Notes: generated by a model from the sequence alone, not told the origin. A stretch of DNA of 64,000 nucleotides from Pseudohongiella sp. O18 (GCF_021729085.1 NZ_JAJSAR010000001.1:248001-312000), one strand, 5' to 3'; counted from the first letter of the stretch, positions 1-11,097 are shown. Made by a program: numbers and translations.

Positions 1-52
1 GTCAGCTAGCCATCGCGGGTGTGTCACAGAGAAACAGCAGCGAGCCAGACAA

Positions 53-817
53 ATGACACACAGCGACCCACAACAACTTAATCCAGTAGTAATGATTACC
101 GGCGCGGCACAACGCATTGGTGCACGCACAGCCAGGTATTTTCATGACCAGGGATTTAGAGTGATCATTCATTATCGCCGGTCTCTACAGGCTGCGGAGT
201 CACTATGTGCCGAGCTTAATCGCGTTCGGCCAGAATCAGCCGTCACTGTGCAGGCCGACCTGGATGACTTTGAACAAGTGACAAAGCTGGCAGAGCAGGC
301 ACTGGCAGCCTTTGGTCGCCTGGACGTACTGGTCAACAATGCCAGCAGCTTTTTTCCGACCCCGCTGGGCACAATCACAATAGAGCACTGGCATCAACTG
401 ATGGGCAGCAATGCCCTTGCCCCGTTGTTTCTAAGCCAGGCACTGGCGCCAGCGCTGACCGAAACTCGCGGCTGTATTATCAACCTGGCCGACATGAACG
501 CCGAGCGGGGCATGGCGGGCTTCACTCCCTACACCATGGCCAAGGCGGCACTGTTGGCCATGACCCAGTCCCTGGCACGGGAGCTGGCTCCTGCGGTGCG
601 TGTCAATTCTGTTTCACCTGGCGCGATTCTATGGCCCGAATACGCGAGTGATGCAGACGAGGATGCACAAAAGCGTCAGCAGATCCTGGCAGGCATACCT
701 GCAGCGCGGTTGGGAACAGAGGACGATATCGCGGCTACCGTGTTTTTCCTGGCCACTCACGGACACTACATCACGGGTGAAAATATCCGTGTCGATGGCG
801 GTCGCGCGCTGGCCTGA
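53..817 (+). CDS. Pteridine reductase-like short-chain dehydrogenase
   Basis: A 254-residue SDR oxidoreductase. The N-terminal nucleotide-binding motif reads TGAAQRIG; the arginine in place of a glycine (TGxxxRxG) is typical of pteridine reductases (PTR1/FolM group), which reduce dihydrobiopterin or dihydrofolate with NADPH. NNASSFFPTPLG fits the NNAS motif, YTMAKAAL is the catalytic YxxxK, and NSVSPGAILWPE follows it. The C-terminus IRVDGGRALA is a normal SDR end. folK and folB lie within 3 kb, which supports a pterin role, but substrate specificity is inferred. The ATG at 53 gives the full domain. Confidence 0.8.
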   Translation: MTHSDPQQLNPVVMITGAAQRIGARTARYFHDQGFRVIIHYRRSLQAAESLCAELNRVRPESAVTVQADLDDFEQVTKLAEQALAAFGRLDVLVNNASSFFPTPLGTITIEHWHQLMGSNALAPLFLSQALAPALTETRGCIINLADMNAERGMAGFTPYTMAKAALLAMTQSLARELAPAVRVNSVSPGAILWPEYASDADEDAQKRQQILAGIPAARLGTEDDIAATVFFLATHGHYITGENIRVDGGRALA

Positions 818-961
818 GCCCCTCAGCATCACTGCCATCTCTTACAATCATTCACTAGATGAATACATTCAATTTCTCGACGAATACCTTTGCCCTGGCC
901 AAACTAGTTCGTTAAGATCAGGCGGTCACCTAATAACATCTACAATAAAGAGACTCCGACT

Positions 962-2368
962 ATGCTGACCAATCGACGAGAAGGGGATGTACAACCCGGG
1001 ATCAAATGGGGCCCCTTTGTGTTGCGCATTCCATTTATCCACGCCCGGTTTGCGCTGCCGGAGTTTTTGCAGGGAATCTGCGTCGCCGGAGCAACTGGTC
1101 TGGCGCTGGTTCCTGTCATGACCGCATCGTTTGGCCTGACCTTTGAAGAAGCGGTCACCATGGCGATGTATCACACCATGCTCATCTCTGCCGCCTGGCT
1201 GATTTTTGGCGACCCAGTCGCACCCGGCTGGCTGACGCCGGCGCTGCCATTCATCTTTGCCTTTGTACTTGGTGGCGGCAATACACCTGAAGAGCAGTTC
1301 CAGTTGATGACTGCACTCTCACTAAACTTTGCGGCACTGCTGTTTATTCTGGGGGTGACCGGCTTCGGGGCAAAACTTGTCGCCTGGGTGCCCAACGTGC
1401 TCAAAGGCGGCATCATTCTTGGCGCAGCAGTGGCAGCCTTCATCCGTATTTTCGACCCCAGTGATGCCGCCAGCGCCCTGAACCTGACACCAATCGCAGC
1501 CGTTGCGTCGCTGGCGCTGTGCATGTTCCTGACCTTTTCCAAGCCATTCCAGCGACAGGCGGCGCAGATGCCAATCCTTGCCAAGATCGCTGGCCTCGGG
1601 CTGCTGCCGGCCTTCCTGGTAGCAGGTTTTGTGGGTTTCTTTACCGGCGAAATGGACTTTAATATCCGCAGTGGTTTCCTGGATGTTCCGGCTCTGACAG
1701 CCTCGTTGTGGCAAAAGGCATCACCACTGGTAATCGGTTGGCCGGCACCCAGCATGTTCATCGAAGCATTGCCGCTGGCATTTATCACCTACATTCTGTT
1801 TTTTGGTGATGTCGTAACCGGCGAGGAAATGATCAAGAACGCCCAGCCCATGCGTAAGGATGAAAAGCTGGACGTCAACAGCAACCGCCTGCATATGTCC
1901 ACTGGCATTCGCAACGCGGCAATGGCGGTGGTGGCACCTTTCTTCGGAACACAGGGCGTGTTGTGGACAGGTATTCAGGTTATCGTTCTGAAGCGCTGGG
2001 TATCTGGCCGCGACAAAATGGACTCCATTTTTGATGGCATCTCTGCTTACTATGTCTATGGATTCCCGGCGCTGTTTATTGTCCTGCCGATCGTGACGCT
2101 ACTGCAGCCACTGCTGCCCATCGCACTGGCAGTGACTTTGTTGCTGACAGGCTTTGCCTGCGCAACTCTGGCACTGACCACGGTGACTGACAGTACCGAA
2201 CGCGGCGCCATGGTGCTTACCGCGATGGCCTTTGCACTGTTTGACCCCTGGACAGGTCTGCTGGCCGGACTGGCGACCATCGCTGTCGTAGTAGGGCCAC
2301 ATGTATTTCTCAGAAAAACCTCAAGTCCTGTCGAACCCGCCCCGGAAGCGGAATCCGGCAATCAATAA
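962..2368 (+). CDS. Putative NCS2/SulP-fold permease
   Basis: A 468-residue very hydrophobic protein with about a dozen membrane segments. The region after residue 35 (LQGICVAGATGLALVPV) and the repeated glycine/proline-rich helices resemble the UraA/SulP fold of the nucleobase-cation symporter-2 and sulfate permease families. I cannot see a motif that fixes the substrate. A charged loop with MRKDEKLDVNSNR lies near residue 300, and the C-terminus is short and cytoplasmic, without a STAS domain, which favours an NCS2-like over a SulP protein. The start at 962 follows a purine-rich AAAGAG. It is convergent with folK. Confidence 0.6.
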   Translation: MLTNRREGDVQPGIKWGPFVLRIPFIHARFALPEFLQGICVAGATGLALVPVMTASFGLTFEEAVTMAMYHTMLISAAWLIFGDPVAPGWLTPALPFIFAFVLGGGNTPEEQFQLMTALSLNFAALLFILGVTGFGAKLVAWVPNVLKGGIILGAAVAAFIRIFDPSDAASALNLTPIAAVASLALCMFLTFSKPFQRQAAQMPILAKIAGLGLLPAFLVAGFVGFFTGEMDFNIRSGFLDVPALTASLWQKASPLVIGWPAPSMFIEALPLAFITYILFFGDVVTGEEMIKNAQPMRKDEKLDVNSNRLHMSTGIRNAAMAVVAPFFGTQGVLWTGIQVIVLKRWVSGRDKMDSIFDGISAYYVYGFPALFIVLPIVTLLQPLLPIALAVTLLLTGFACATLALTTVTDSTERGAMVLTAMAFALFDPWTGLLAGLATIAVVVGPHVFLRKTSSPVEPAPEAESGNQ

Positions 2369-2373
2369 GTGAT

Positions 2374-2394
2374 GGGCGGGTTGATAGCCCGCCC
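2374..2394. terminator. GC-rich hairpin between convergent genes
   Basis: GGGCGGG (2374-2380) and CCCGCCC (2388-2394) form a perfect 7-bp stem with a 7-nt loop in the 40-bp gap between the convergent permease and folK genes. There is no T-run on either side, so it may be a bidirectional transcript end rather than a classic intrinsic terminator. Confidence 0.45.
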
Positions 2395-2408
2395 TGAGGC
2401 ATGGAGAG

Positions 2409-2930
2409 TCAGGCAGGGGTAGCGCGGGACACGCGACGCCCCTGCCACTCAAAATCAATCGGCCACAGCCGCTGCCGACTCTTGTCATAGGCATCCCACA
2501 ACTGCTGATAGCTGAGACCTGAGTCCGGATCGACCTTGCTGCCACACACCTGCGCCATTGGCCATAGCACAAAGGCATTGGCCGTTATCTCCGGACGCGG
2601 CAAAACAACACCCTCATATTCGCCGTGCAGATCATCATAGGTGAGTATATCGATATCCAGTGTTCTGGATGCGAAGCGGGGACCGCCCCTGCGACGGCCA
2701 TTGGCATCTTCCAGTGACTTGATAATGTCATTGATGCCGGTCAGCGACAGCCTGGTGTCACAGACCACGACCATGTTCAGGAAGTTGCTGCCATCAAACC
2801 CGACAGCTTCACTTTCAAACACGCTGGAAAGCAACAGATCGCCAAAATGATGCTGAAGGCCATCCAGTGCCTGGCGCATGTGAAAGTGCGCCTGTTGATT
2901 GCTGCCCAGTCCAAGTGTCAGGCAAGTCAT
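2409..2930 (-). CDS. folK: 6-hydroxymethyl-7,8-dihydropterin pyrophosphokinase
   Basis: A 173-residue HPPK, which transfers pyrophosphate from ATP to 6-hydroxymethyl-dihydropterin in folate synthesis. Visible hallmarks are the N-terminal LGLGSN, the central FLNMVV stretch, the basic loop GRRRGGPRFASRTLDIDIL that contains the Mg/ATP-binding DxD, and the conserved LPRPEI. The start ATG at 2930 is preceded by AAGGATAG. It lies 79 bp downstream of folB on the same strand and is probably the last gene of a tsaD-folB-folK transcript. Confidence 0.92.
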   Translation of the reverse strand: MTCLTLGLGSNQQAHFHMRQALDGLQHHFGDLLLSSVFESEAVGFDGSNFLNMVVVCDTRLSLTGINDIIKSLEDANGRRRGGPRFASRTLDIDILTYDDLHGEYEGVVLPRPEITANAFVLWPMAQVCGSKVDPDSGLSYQQLWDAYDKSRQRLWPIDFEWQGRRVSRATPA

Positions 2931-3009
2931 GACTATCCTTTTTCTACTGGTGGGTTTCTGACTGATATGGACGCCCCGTATCGTCAGCTCCCATACATTG
3001 TGACAGGAA

Positions 3010-3372
3010 TCAGGCCTGCGGCCGTTCGCCCCGCTCTATGATCACACCCACATCCCGCGCTCCGGTGACCGCGCCTGGTTTGCCCACTCGCAGCCGCAGC
3101 CAGTTCACTGGAAACTCTGCAAGCACCAGCTCAGCCACCCGCTCTGCCATTGTCTCAATCAACAAAAACTCGGCTTCTCCAATGTACGCGATCAGCCGTT
3201 TAGAGACAGCCTTATAATCCAGCGTGTTACTGATATCCTCGGTACTGGCGGCTGCCCTGATATCGGTGGCCATGTCCAGGTCCAGGCTGACTGTTTGACG
3301 AATCTTGCGTTCCCAGTCGTAGATGCCGATGACGGTCTGTATTTCAAGCTCTCTTATATAAACGATATCCAC
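3010..3372 (-). CDS. folB: Dihydroneopterin aldolase
   Basis: A 120-residue FolB, which converts dihydroneopterin to hydroxymethyl-dihydropterin and glycolaldehyde, the step before FolK. The family pattern is clear: an N-terminal IRELEIQTVIGIYDWER, central NTLDYKAVSKRL, IETMAERVAELVL and a C-terminal KPGAVTGARDVGVIIER that includes the catalytic lysine. Translation starts at GTG (3370-3372), and the stop codon of tsaD overlaps it by one base (TAGTG), which suggests translational coupling. Confidence 0.93.
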   Translation of the reverse strand: MDIVYIRELEIQTVIGIYDWERKIRQTVSLDLDMATDIRAAASTEDISNTLDYKAVSKRLIAYIGEAEFLLIETMAERVAELVLAEFPVNWLRLRVGKPGAVTGARDVGVIIERGERPQA

Positions 3373-4496
3373 TATTCCGCCCTCGCATTGCGGCTGCTAC
3401 TTGGCTGCTGATCAGCATTTACAGGTACAGACAGCCCGGATGCTGGATCAACCAGCCTGTTGAATGCCGACAGAGGCGGCAATGCGCTCATTGGCCAGCG
3501 TGCCCGCGCCCTGATGGCGAGCCCCTCGCGCTGCCCGGCCATCAGCCGCTGACAGCCAGCATAGGCAATCATGGCGCCATTGTCAGTACAGAATCTTGGT
3601 TTGGCATAGAACAGCTTGCTGCGCTGGGATTCAACCATCTTTTGCAGACCTGCGCGCAGACGTATGTTGGCACTGACACCGCCAGCGATGATCAGGGACT
3701 TCATGCCTGTGTGCTCAAGGGCTCTGCGACACTTGATGACCAGTGTCTGCACAACCGCCTCCTCAAAGGCCAACGCTACATCAGCACGATCCTGTTCCGT
3801 CAGCCCGCCAGGCGCATCCGCCAACGATTCAAGTGTGTTGCGAACAAAGGTCTTCAGTCCGCTGAAACTGAAATCCAGTCCCGGGCGATTGGTCATGGGT
3901 CTTGGAAACTTGAATCGCCCAGCCTGACCTTTCTGGGCAAGTGCCGCCACGCGGGGACCACCTGGATACGCCAGCCCCAGCATTTTAGCGACCTTGTCAA
4001 AAGCTTCACCAGCTGCGTCGTCCAGCGATTCACCCAGCAATGTGTATTGACCGATTCCCTGCACTGCCACCAACTGGGTATGACCGCCAGATACCAGCAA
4101 TGCCACGAATGGGAACTGCGGTGGATCTTCCTCAAGCATTGGCGCAAGCAGGTGTCCTTCCATGTGATGCACTCCAACCGCAGGCACATTCCACGCCATC
4201 GCCAGTGAACGCCCCAGCGCCGCTCCAACCAGCAAAGCGCCAATCAGGCCAGGTCCGGATGTATAGGCAATGCCGTCAATGGAAGAAACGGCGATGTCTT
4301 TCTCGTCCAACAGCTGCCGGATCATTGGCAGTGTTTTGCGGATGTGGTCGCGAGAAGCAAGCTCTGGAATAACGCCGCCGTAGCGCGCATGCATGTCTAC
4401 CTGGCTGTAAAGTGCATCACCCAGCAGGCCCTGCTCGCTGTCGTAGATTGCGACACCTGTTTCATCGCAGGAGGTCTCAAGACCCAGTATTCGCAT
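3372..4496 (-). CDS. tsaD: tRNA N6-threonylcarbamoyladenosine transferase TsaD
   Basis: A 374-residue Kae1/TsaD ATPase-fold protein that places threonylcarbamoyl on A37 of ANN-decoding tRNAs. It shows [13 protein letters not shown] at the N-terminus, the metal-binding [16 protein letters not shown], the nucleotide-binding GGVSAN, and [12 protein letters not shown]. It is about 35 residues longer than the E. coli protein because of a polar C-terminal tail ([12 protein letters not shown]), which looks like a lineage-specific extension. It is divergent from rpsU, a classical gammaproteobacterial neighbourhood, and heads the tsaD-folB-folK group. Confidence 0.95.
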   Translation of the reverse strand: MRILGLETSCDETGVAIYDSEQGLLGDALYSQVDMHARYGGVIPELASRDHIRKTLPMIRQLLDEKDIAVSSIDGIAYTSGPGLIGALLVGAALGRSLAMAWNVPAVGVHHMEGHLLAPMLEEDPPQFPFVALLVSGGHTQLVAVQGIGQYTLLGESLDDAAGEAFDKVAKMLGLAYPGGPRVAALAQKGQAGRFKFPRPMTNRPGLDFSFSGLKTFVRNTLESLADAPGGLTEQDRADVALAFEEAVVQTLVIKCRRALEHTGMKSLIIAGGVSANIRLRAGLQKMVESQRSKLFYAKPRFCTDNGAMIAYAGCQRLMAGQREGLAIRARARWPMSALPPLSAFNRLVDPASGLSVPVNADQQPSSSRNARAE

Positions 4497-4586
4497 AAAA
4501 ACCCATTGATTTATCGAAAAAGACGTGAATAATACGGCAGCCTCGGCGGTTTAGCCAGCCGGCGCCCGCCTGGATGCAGATAACTT

Positions 4587-4615
4587 TTGCATTTGCCGAC
4601 AACTCGCATTAACAT
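4587..4615 (+). promoter_or_regulatory. Candidate rpsU promoter
   Basis: TTGCAT (4587-4592) and TAACAT (4610-4615), 17 bp apart, lie about 40 bp before the rpsU start in the tsaD/rpsU divergent gap. Matches to the sigma-70 consensus are partial; this is the best-spaced pair seen. Confidence 0.35.
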
Positions 4616-4655
4616 ATGCGCCCCTTTGAATTGAATGGAAAGGTGTCTGTACACT

Positions 4656-4871
4656 ATGCCAATGGTAAAACTGAAAGAAAACGAGCCGTTTGATGTGGCT
4701 CTGCGTCGCTTCAAGCGCTCCTGTGAGAAAGCAGGTGTCCTGGCTGAAGTACGCCGCAAAGAATTCTACGAGAAGCCCACAGCTGCCCGTAAGCGCAAAG
4801 CCGCTGCAGCCGTGAAGCGTCACCTGAAGAAGCTGTCTCGCGACAACAAGCGCACCAAGCGCCTGTACTGA
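4656..4871 (+). CDS. rpsU: 30S ribosomal protein S21
   Basis: A 71-residue S21, exactly the usual length when the ATG at 4656 is used. A longer in-frame extension to 4635 is possible but has no family support. The core [18 protein letters not shown], the FYEKPT motif and the very basic C-terminus ending in RLY are diagnostic. It is the first gene of the macromolecular-synthesis cluster with yqeY, dnaG and rpoD. A strong inverted repeat starts at its stop codon. Confidence 0.97.
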   Translation: MPMVKLKENEPFDVALRRFKRSCEKAGVLAEVRRKEFYEKPTAARKRKAAAAVKRHLKKLSRDNKRTKRLY

Positions 4872-4901
4872 TATTGATCAGTCCCCGGACTGATCAATAT
4901 C
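4870..4901 (+). terminator. Long inverted repeat at rpsU stop (attenuator-like)
   Basis: GATATTGATCAGTCC (4870-4884) pairs perfectly with GGACTGATCAATATC (4887-4901), a 15-bp palindromic stem that begins inside the rpsU TGA stop codon. No T-run follows, so full termination is unlikely. In E. coli a partial terminator between rpsU and dnaG lowers dnaG expression relative to rpsU, and this hairpin is in the equivalent place. Confidence 0.65.
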
Positions 4902-4963
4902 TGGCCTAGCCGCCACAGCTTTGCTATAACCTGTAGACCCCTACTTCGATACCGGAATCTGTC

Positions 4964-5422
4964 ATGGCCGATTGTGCGTTGAAAAATCAGCTTACAGAAG
5001 CGATGAAAGACGCCATGCGCGCCAAGGACAAAGCCCGCCTGGGCACCATCCGCCTGGCACTGGCTGAGGTAAAGAAAGTAGAGGTTGACGAGCGTATCGA
5101 GCCAGACGATGCTCGCGTGCTTTCATTGCTGGAAAAAATGATCAAGCAGCGCAAAGAGTCCATCCGTCAGTATGAAGCCGCAGGCCGCACTGATCTGGCC
5201 GACACCGAGCAGGCTGAGATCGATGTACTGCAGACTTTCATGCCGGCAGCGCTGAGCAAGCAGGAAGTTGACGCCATCATCACCCAGGCTATGGCCGACA
5301 CTGACGCCAAAACCATGCAGGACATGGGCAAAGTAATGGCCGCCGTTAAACCCCAGGTTGCAGGCCGCGCCGACATGGCCGCCATCAGCCAGACCATCAA
5401 AAGCAGACTCTCCAACGCTTGA
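4964..5422 (+). CDS. yqeY: GatB/YqeY domain protein
   Basis: A 152-residue YqeY-family protein. The domain resembles the tail of the GatB amidotransferase subunit that touches tRNA, but the free protein has no settled function. It reads LKNQLTEAMKDAMRAKDKARLGTIRLALAEVK at the start, and the C-terminal DMGKVMAAVKPQVAGRADM motif is typical. It lies between rpsU and dnaG, 18 bp before dnaG, a common gammaproteobacterial insertion in this cluster. A TATAAC (4925-4930) upstream could be an internal -10 element. Confidence 0.9.
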   Translation: MADCALKNQLTEAMKDAMRAKDKARLGTIRLALAEVKKVEVDERIEPDDARVLSLLEKMIKQRKESIRQYEAAGRTDLADTEQAEIDVLQTFMPAALSKQEVDAIITQAMADTDAKTMQDMGKVMAAVKPQVAGRADMAAISQTIKSRLSNA

Positions 5423-5440
5423 TCATCTCCGGGGGCTGAC

Positions 5441-7282
5441 ATGGCTGGTCTGATTCCCCAACACTTCATCGACGACCTGCTCAGCCGGGTCGATATCGTT
5501 GAGGTCATCGACAAGCGCGTCAAACTGCGCAAGACCGGCAAGAACTACTCCGCCTGCTGCCCATTCCATCAGGAAAAAACTCCGTCGTTCAGCGTTGAGC
5601 CTGACAAACAGTTCTATTACTGCTTTGGCTGCGGCGCGGGCGGCAACGCGCTGGGCTTTGTGATGGACTTTGATCACAAGGATTTCCCGGAGGCGGTCGA
5701 GACGCTTGCGAATGACCTGGGCCTGACTGTTCCCCGCGAGCAGGGATCCGGCCAGCAGGATGCCCGCCGCAAGAGCGAACATGACGCCTTAGTCGCTGCC
5801 CTGGAACAGGCAAACCAGTACTACCAGCAGCAGCTGCGGCACCATCCATCACGGCAGCGCGCAGTGTCCTACCTGAAGTCCCGTGGACTGACCGGCCAGA
5901 TAGCCAAGCATTTTGGTATCGGCCTGGCCCCGCCCGGCTGGGAAAACCTGTTGCAGGAACTCGAACAGAAGTACCGCATTGATCGGGCCACCATGGAAAA
6001 AGCCGGCCTGGTGATCGCCCGCGAAACCGCCAAGCGCAAAAGCGATACCGACAGTCACTACGACCGCTTTCGTGATCGCATCATGTTTCCGATACGGGAT
6101 GCGCGCGGCCGCGTGATTGGATTCGGCGGTCGGGTACTGGGTGATGACAAACCCAAATACCTTAACTCCCCGGAAACGCCGATCTACCACAAGGGTCGGG
6201 AACTGTATGGGCTTTATGAATCCCGTCAGGCGTCTCGCAAACCAGAGCGCTTTCTTATCGTTGAAGGTTATATGGATGTAGTGGCGCTCGCTCAGCACGG
6301 CATCGACTTTGCCGTTGCGACACTCGGCACCGCGACCAATGCCACGCATCTGACCCGTTTGTTCCGCCTGGTGCCAGAGGTCGTTTTCTGTTTTGATGGC
6401 GATGACGCAGGCCGTGCAGCCGCATGGAGAGCACTTGCCGCCTCCCTTCCATTGATGGAAGACGGACGCCAGATTCGCTTTCTGTTTCTGCCAGAAGGCG
6501 AAGACCCGGACACGCTGGTCCGCAAAGAGGGCTCCAAAGGCTTTCTGGCACGACTGGACAAGGCCCGCTCACTCTCCGACTACTTCTTCGAACACCTGCT
6601 GGAAGAGCTGGATGCGACCAGCATGGACGGACGCGCCAAGCTGTTCAGCCAGGCGATTCCCCTGATCAAGCAGCTGCCGCGCGGCCTGTTTCAGCAGTTG
6701 ATGCTGGATGAACTGGCACGGCAGACGCAGAGCCAGCGTGAAACCATCAATGAGCTGCTGAACAACACGCCTTCACAACCAGAGCCGACTAGTTCTCCCG
6801 AACCGCCAGCTCCGCCGGAATGGCCGGACTCGCCGCCAGGCCCAGGCAGGCAGTCAGCTGCGGAACCTGTCCTCAACACCAGACCAAAACAACGCGTGCA
6901 GAAACCGGCCGCACTGGCCGCACTCGAACTATTGTTGCACCAGCCGGATCTTGCGCAGTCAACTGAAATAAATGTCGAGCAGCTTCGTCTACTGGATGAC
7001 CCGGACACAAGTTTATTGCTGGAGTTACTTGAATTTGCGCGCAGCCACCCCAATACAGGTACGTATGCGCTGCTGGGACACTGTTATGGCACCCCGCAGG
7101 GAAATCGCCTGACGCAGTTGCTCAAAAATGAAAAGATCACTCCCGAGGCCGGCAGGTCACACGAGTTTTCTTTTATTATCAAGTCATTACAGCACGAAGC
7201 AGAGAAACAGGCCATGCGCCGACAGCTGCTTGAACGATTAAAACCGCTGTCGCGGTCTGCTAAAAACGAACCAATGGACTAA
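5441..7282 (+). CDS. dnaG: DNA primase
   Basis: A 613-residue bacterial primase, which makes RNA primers at the replication fork. The CHC2 zinc finger is intact (Cys40, His43, Cys61, Cys64). The Toprim core shows RFLIVEGYMDVVAL around residue 270 and the metal-binding FDGDDAGR around residue 310. A proline-rich linker near residues 445-475 separates the core from a C-terminal helicase-interaction domain (about residues 485-613). GGGGG precedes the ATG at 5441. It is the second conserved member of the cluster. Confidence 0.97.
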   Translation: MAGLIPQHFIDDLLSRVDIVEVIDKRVKLRKTGKNYSACCPFHQEKTPSFSVEPDKQFYYCFGCGAGGNALGFVMDFDHKDFPEAVETLANDLGLTVPREQGSGQQDARRKSEHDALVAALEQANQYYQQQLRHHPSRQRAVSYLKSRGLTGQIAKHFGIGLAPPGWENLLQELEQKYRIDRATMEKAGLVIARETAKRKSDTDSHYDRFRDRIMFPIRDARGRVIGFGGRVLGDDKPKYLNSPETPIYHKGRELYGLYESRQASRKPERFLIVEGYMDVVALAQHGIDFAVATLGTATNATHLTRLFRLVPEVVFCFDGDDAGRAAAWRALAASLPLMEDGRQIRFLFLPEGEDPDTLVRKEGSKGFLARLDKARSLSDYFFEHLLEELDATSMDGRAKLFSQAIPLIKQLPRGLFQQLMLDELARQTQSQRETINELLNNTPSQPEPTSSPEPPAPPEWPDSPPGPGRQSAAEPVLNTRPKQRVQKPAALAALELLLHQPDLAQSTEINVEQLRLLDDPDTSLLLELLEFARSHPNTGTYALLGHCYGTPQGNRLTQLLKNEKITPEAGRSHEFSFIIKSLQHEAEKQAMRRQLLERLKPLSRSAKNEPMD

Positions 7283-7314
7283 ATTTCTGTCTGGTATAGA
7301 GTAGCCTCAACGGC

Positions 7315-7320
7315 TATAAT
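7315..7320 (+). promoter_or_regulatory. Candidate -10 element before rpoD
   Basis: A perfect TATAAT lies 54 bp before the rpoD start in the 91-bp dnaG-rpoD gap. The -35 region is poor (TGGTAT at 17-bp spacing). An internal promoter ahead of rpoD is also known in E. coli. Confidence 0.4.
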
Positions 7321-7373
7321 GCCCGGCTGATTTTTATTTCCACAATGTCACCTGTCTAACCGAATGGGAAGCT

Positions 7374-9251
<1,878 letters not shown>

Positions 9252-9258
9252 TATCAGC

Positions 9259-9283
9259 GGGGACGGAGTGTCACTCCGTCCCC
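9259..9283 (+). terminator. Terminator hairpin after rpoD
   Basis: GGGGACGGAGTG (9259-9270) and its complement CACTCCGTCCCC (9272-9283) sit 8 bp after the rpoD stop. The 10-bp GC-rich stem has a 5-nt loop when the innermost pairs open. Only a short TTT follows, so it is a moderate intrinsic terminator. Confidence 0.65.
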
Positions 9284-9372
9284 GGCTTTGCTCACCCCAG
9301 ACAGTATTACCGCATGCTCCCTCTCTGCGACACTCATTCAGCCCTTCCCGAAAATCTCAAAATTACTAACAA

Positions 9373-10941
9373 CTAGGTCTCCTCGCGAATTTCCTGCTGC
9401 ATACGCTCCATGACCGTCATCGTGTCAGCTGACTCTGCTGCCGGATAGCAGCTTGGAATACGTGGGCACATTGACCCTCGAGAGCATATCAACCTGGCAG
9501 GGTTGGCCAGCCCCCGCTCAACCCAGGCAATATTGAGTATTCGCCCGGCGCTCAATATGGCGCGCCGCACATTGGCGGGAACACCACTGTCGCCGCCACC
9601 CTGTGCACATGCATCCTTGAGTTCCTGAGCTACCTCGCGGGCAGGGCTTCCCGCGGCATCCAGAGCCGGATTGAGGTCAATACCAGCACACAGCACATGA
9701 GGATTGTCCGCCATATCCCGGTCCGGCACCGACTCGCAGCAGTAGATCCGCGGACCGTCGCGTGTGTCCAGGACTGATATCTGTGCAGAGGCACCTCTCT
9801 GACTATCCGCCAGCATTCTGAACACCGACCAGTGCTGACAGGGGTCTTCCACCTGACGCATATTCCCCCACGGCAGCGGAATGCCGTTGCCGCGATAAAC
9901 CGCCTTCAGGGTACCCGGCGCATAAGCATCAAAGTAGTGCCAGTGAGGATACGGTGAGACTGCCGTCATTCGCCGCATGACAACTGAAGGTGACACATCA
10001 AGCTGTTTGTGGACACTGACCTCATAGCTGTTTCTGTCCAGCAACTGCCGAAATGGCACTTTAGGGCACAACAGTGCACCAGCGAAAAAACTGCACTCAA
10101 AATCCCGCCAGGCATTAAGAATATCCTGTGCATCCAGCTCCGAACCTGTCTGCCGTCCAGAACTGTTGTTGCTCTGGCTTCTACCCGCCAGCAGCACACT
10201 TTTTAAACCATCCTTATTGTGCAATGTAAAATGGCCAATATGTAGCGCCAGGTCATACTTTAATCTTCCAGTCTGCTTTTTTAGCATTTCATTCAGATAC
10301 AGGGTTCCCGGAGGATCAAAGAAAGAACGCACCGTTCCTAAAGATTTTACTCCAGCCTCATCTTTCACTTCCTTGGGCGCTCGGGAGAACCATTTTATTT
10401 TGACTCCTGTTTTGCGAATGATTGCCAGCATATCGTCGACGTGAATGGGCAGCTGCTTGCCCCCTACTTCTTCGGCGGCACGTTCAATATCCGGAAAATG
10501 ATTGCGGTGATGTTCCTGATGCGCTCTTATCAGCAGATGCGCAAGCTGTCGGCCACTGGTGCCGGTCTGCGCAAGCATCTCGGGTATTGCGATCTGAAGT
10601 ATTTCCTGCGAGAACAGAAACCCTGGCTCCAGAGCAATACCGGCAATACCACCCCGGCCTGACTTGTCGGGCCTTATCTCCTGTTCGGCCTCTGCGTCAT
10701 CCATAAACCACTGCGGATCCTTCTGGAACACCGCGGCAATCACAGCCAGTGTATCTCTGGCTGGAACCCGCTTCCCCCTTTCGATCATCGACAGATAGGA
10801 CACTGAAGGTGCCAGTTCAGGATCCACCTTGACACAACGTGCTGACAGATCCTCCATGGTCAGTCGGTTGCGTTTACGCAGATTGCGGATCTTGGTGCCC
10901 AGAAAATGCGAGCGCCGGGTAAGTGTCTGACCAGTAACCAT
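9373..10941 (-). CDS. XRE-family short-chain fatty acyl/acetate regulator (ScfR/RamB-like)
   Basis: A 522-residue regulator with an N-terminal XRE helix-turn-helix (about residues 12-75, including MEDLSARC and SVSYLSMIERGKR), a central IrrE-like region (about 160-260) and a C-terminal short-chain fatty-acyl-regulator domain. RamB of actinobacteria and ScfR-type proteins have this layout and control acetate, propionate and glyoxylate-cycle genes. A C-terminal pattern CSRGSMCPRIPSC could bind metal. GGGAG precedes the ATG. It is divergent from glcB-aceA, so it probably regulates them; this is inferred from the family and gene order. Confidence 0.85.
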   Translation of the reverse strand: MVTGQTLTRRSHFLGTKIRNLRKRNRLTMEDLSARCVKVDPELAPSVSYLSMIERGKRVPARDTLAVIAAVFQKDPQWFMDDAEAEQEIRPDKSGRGGIAGIALEPGFLFSQEILQIAIPEMLAQTGTSGRQLAHLLIRAHQEHHRNHFPDIERAAEEVGGKQLPIHVDDMLAIIRKTGVKIKWFSRAPKEVKDEAGVKSLGTVRSFFDPPGTLYLNEMLKKQTGRLKYDLALHIGHFTLHNKDGLKSVLLAGRSQSNNSSGRQTGSELDAQDILNAWRDFECSFFAGALLCPKVPFRQLLDRNSYEVSVHKQLDVSPSVVMRRMTAVSPYPHWHYFDAYAPGTLKAVYRGNGIPLPWGNMRQVEDPCQHWSVFRMLADSQRGASAQISVLDTRDGPRIYCCESVPDRDMADNPHVLCAGIDLNPALDAAGSPAREVAQELKDACAQGGGDSGVPANVRRAILSAGRILNIAWVERGLANPARLICSRGSMCPRIPSCYPAAESADTMTVMERMQQEIREET

Positions 10942-11039
10942 GAGCGTCTCCCTGCCTGCAAATCAGGCATGACGGTGCTGCAAACTCCTGAATTCAAACT
11001 TTAAACAGCCTGTTTCTGAGGCCTGTAAAATTCGCCGAT

Positions 11040-11097
11040 TTGTGAAATTCACAATGTGAAATTTTAATTGTGAAATTCCATTAAATGATTTTATACA
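11040..11097 (+). promoter_or_regulatory. Operator repeats and candidate promoter of glcB-aceA
   Basis: TGTGAAATT occurs at 11041-11049, 11055-11063 and 11069-11077, exactly 14 bp apart. The first copy also belongs to the perfect 15-bp palindrome TTGTGAAATTCACAA (11040-11054). The third copy overlaps a possible -35 (TTGTGA, 11068-11073) that is 18 bp from TATACA (11092-11097). A degenerate fourth copy, TGTAAAATT, lies at 11024-11032. The adjacent ScfR/RamB-like protein is the obvious candidate ligand. Confidence 0.6.
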
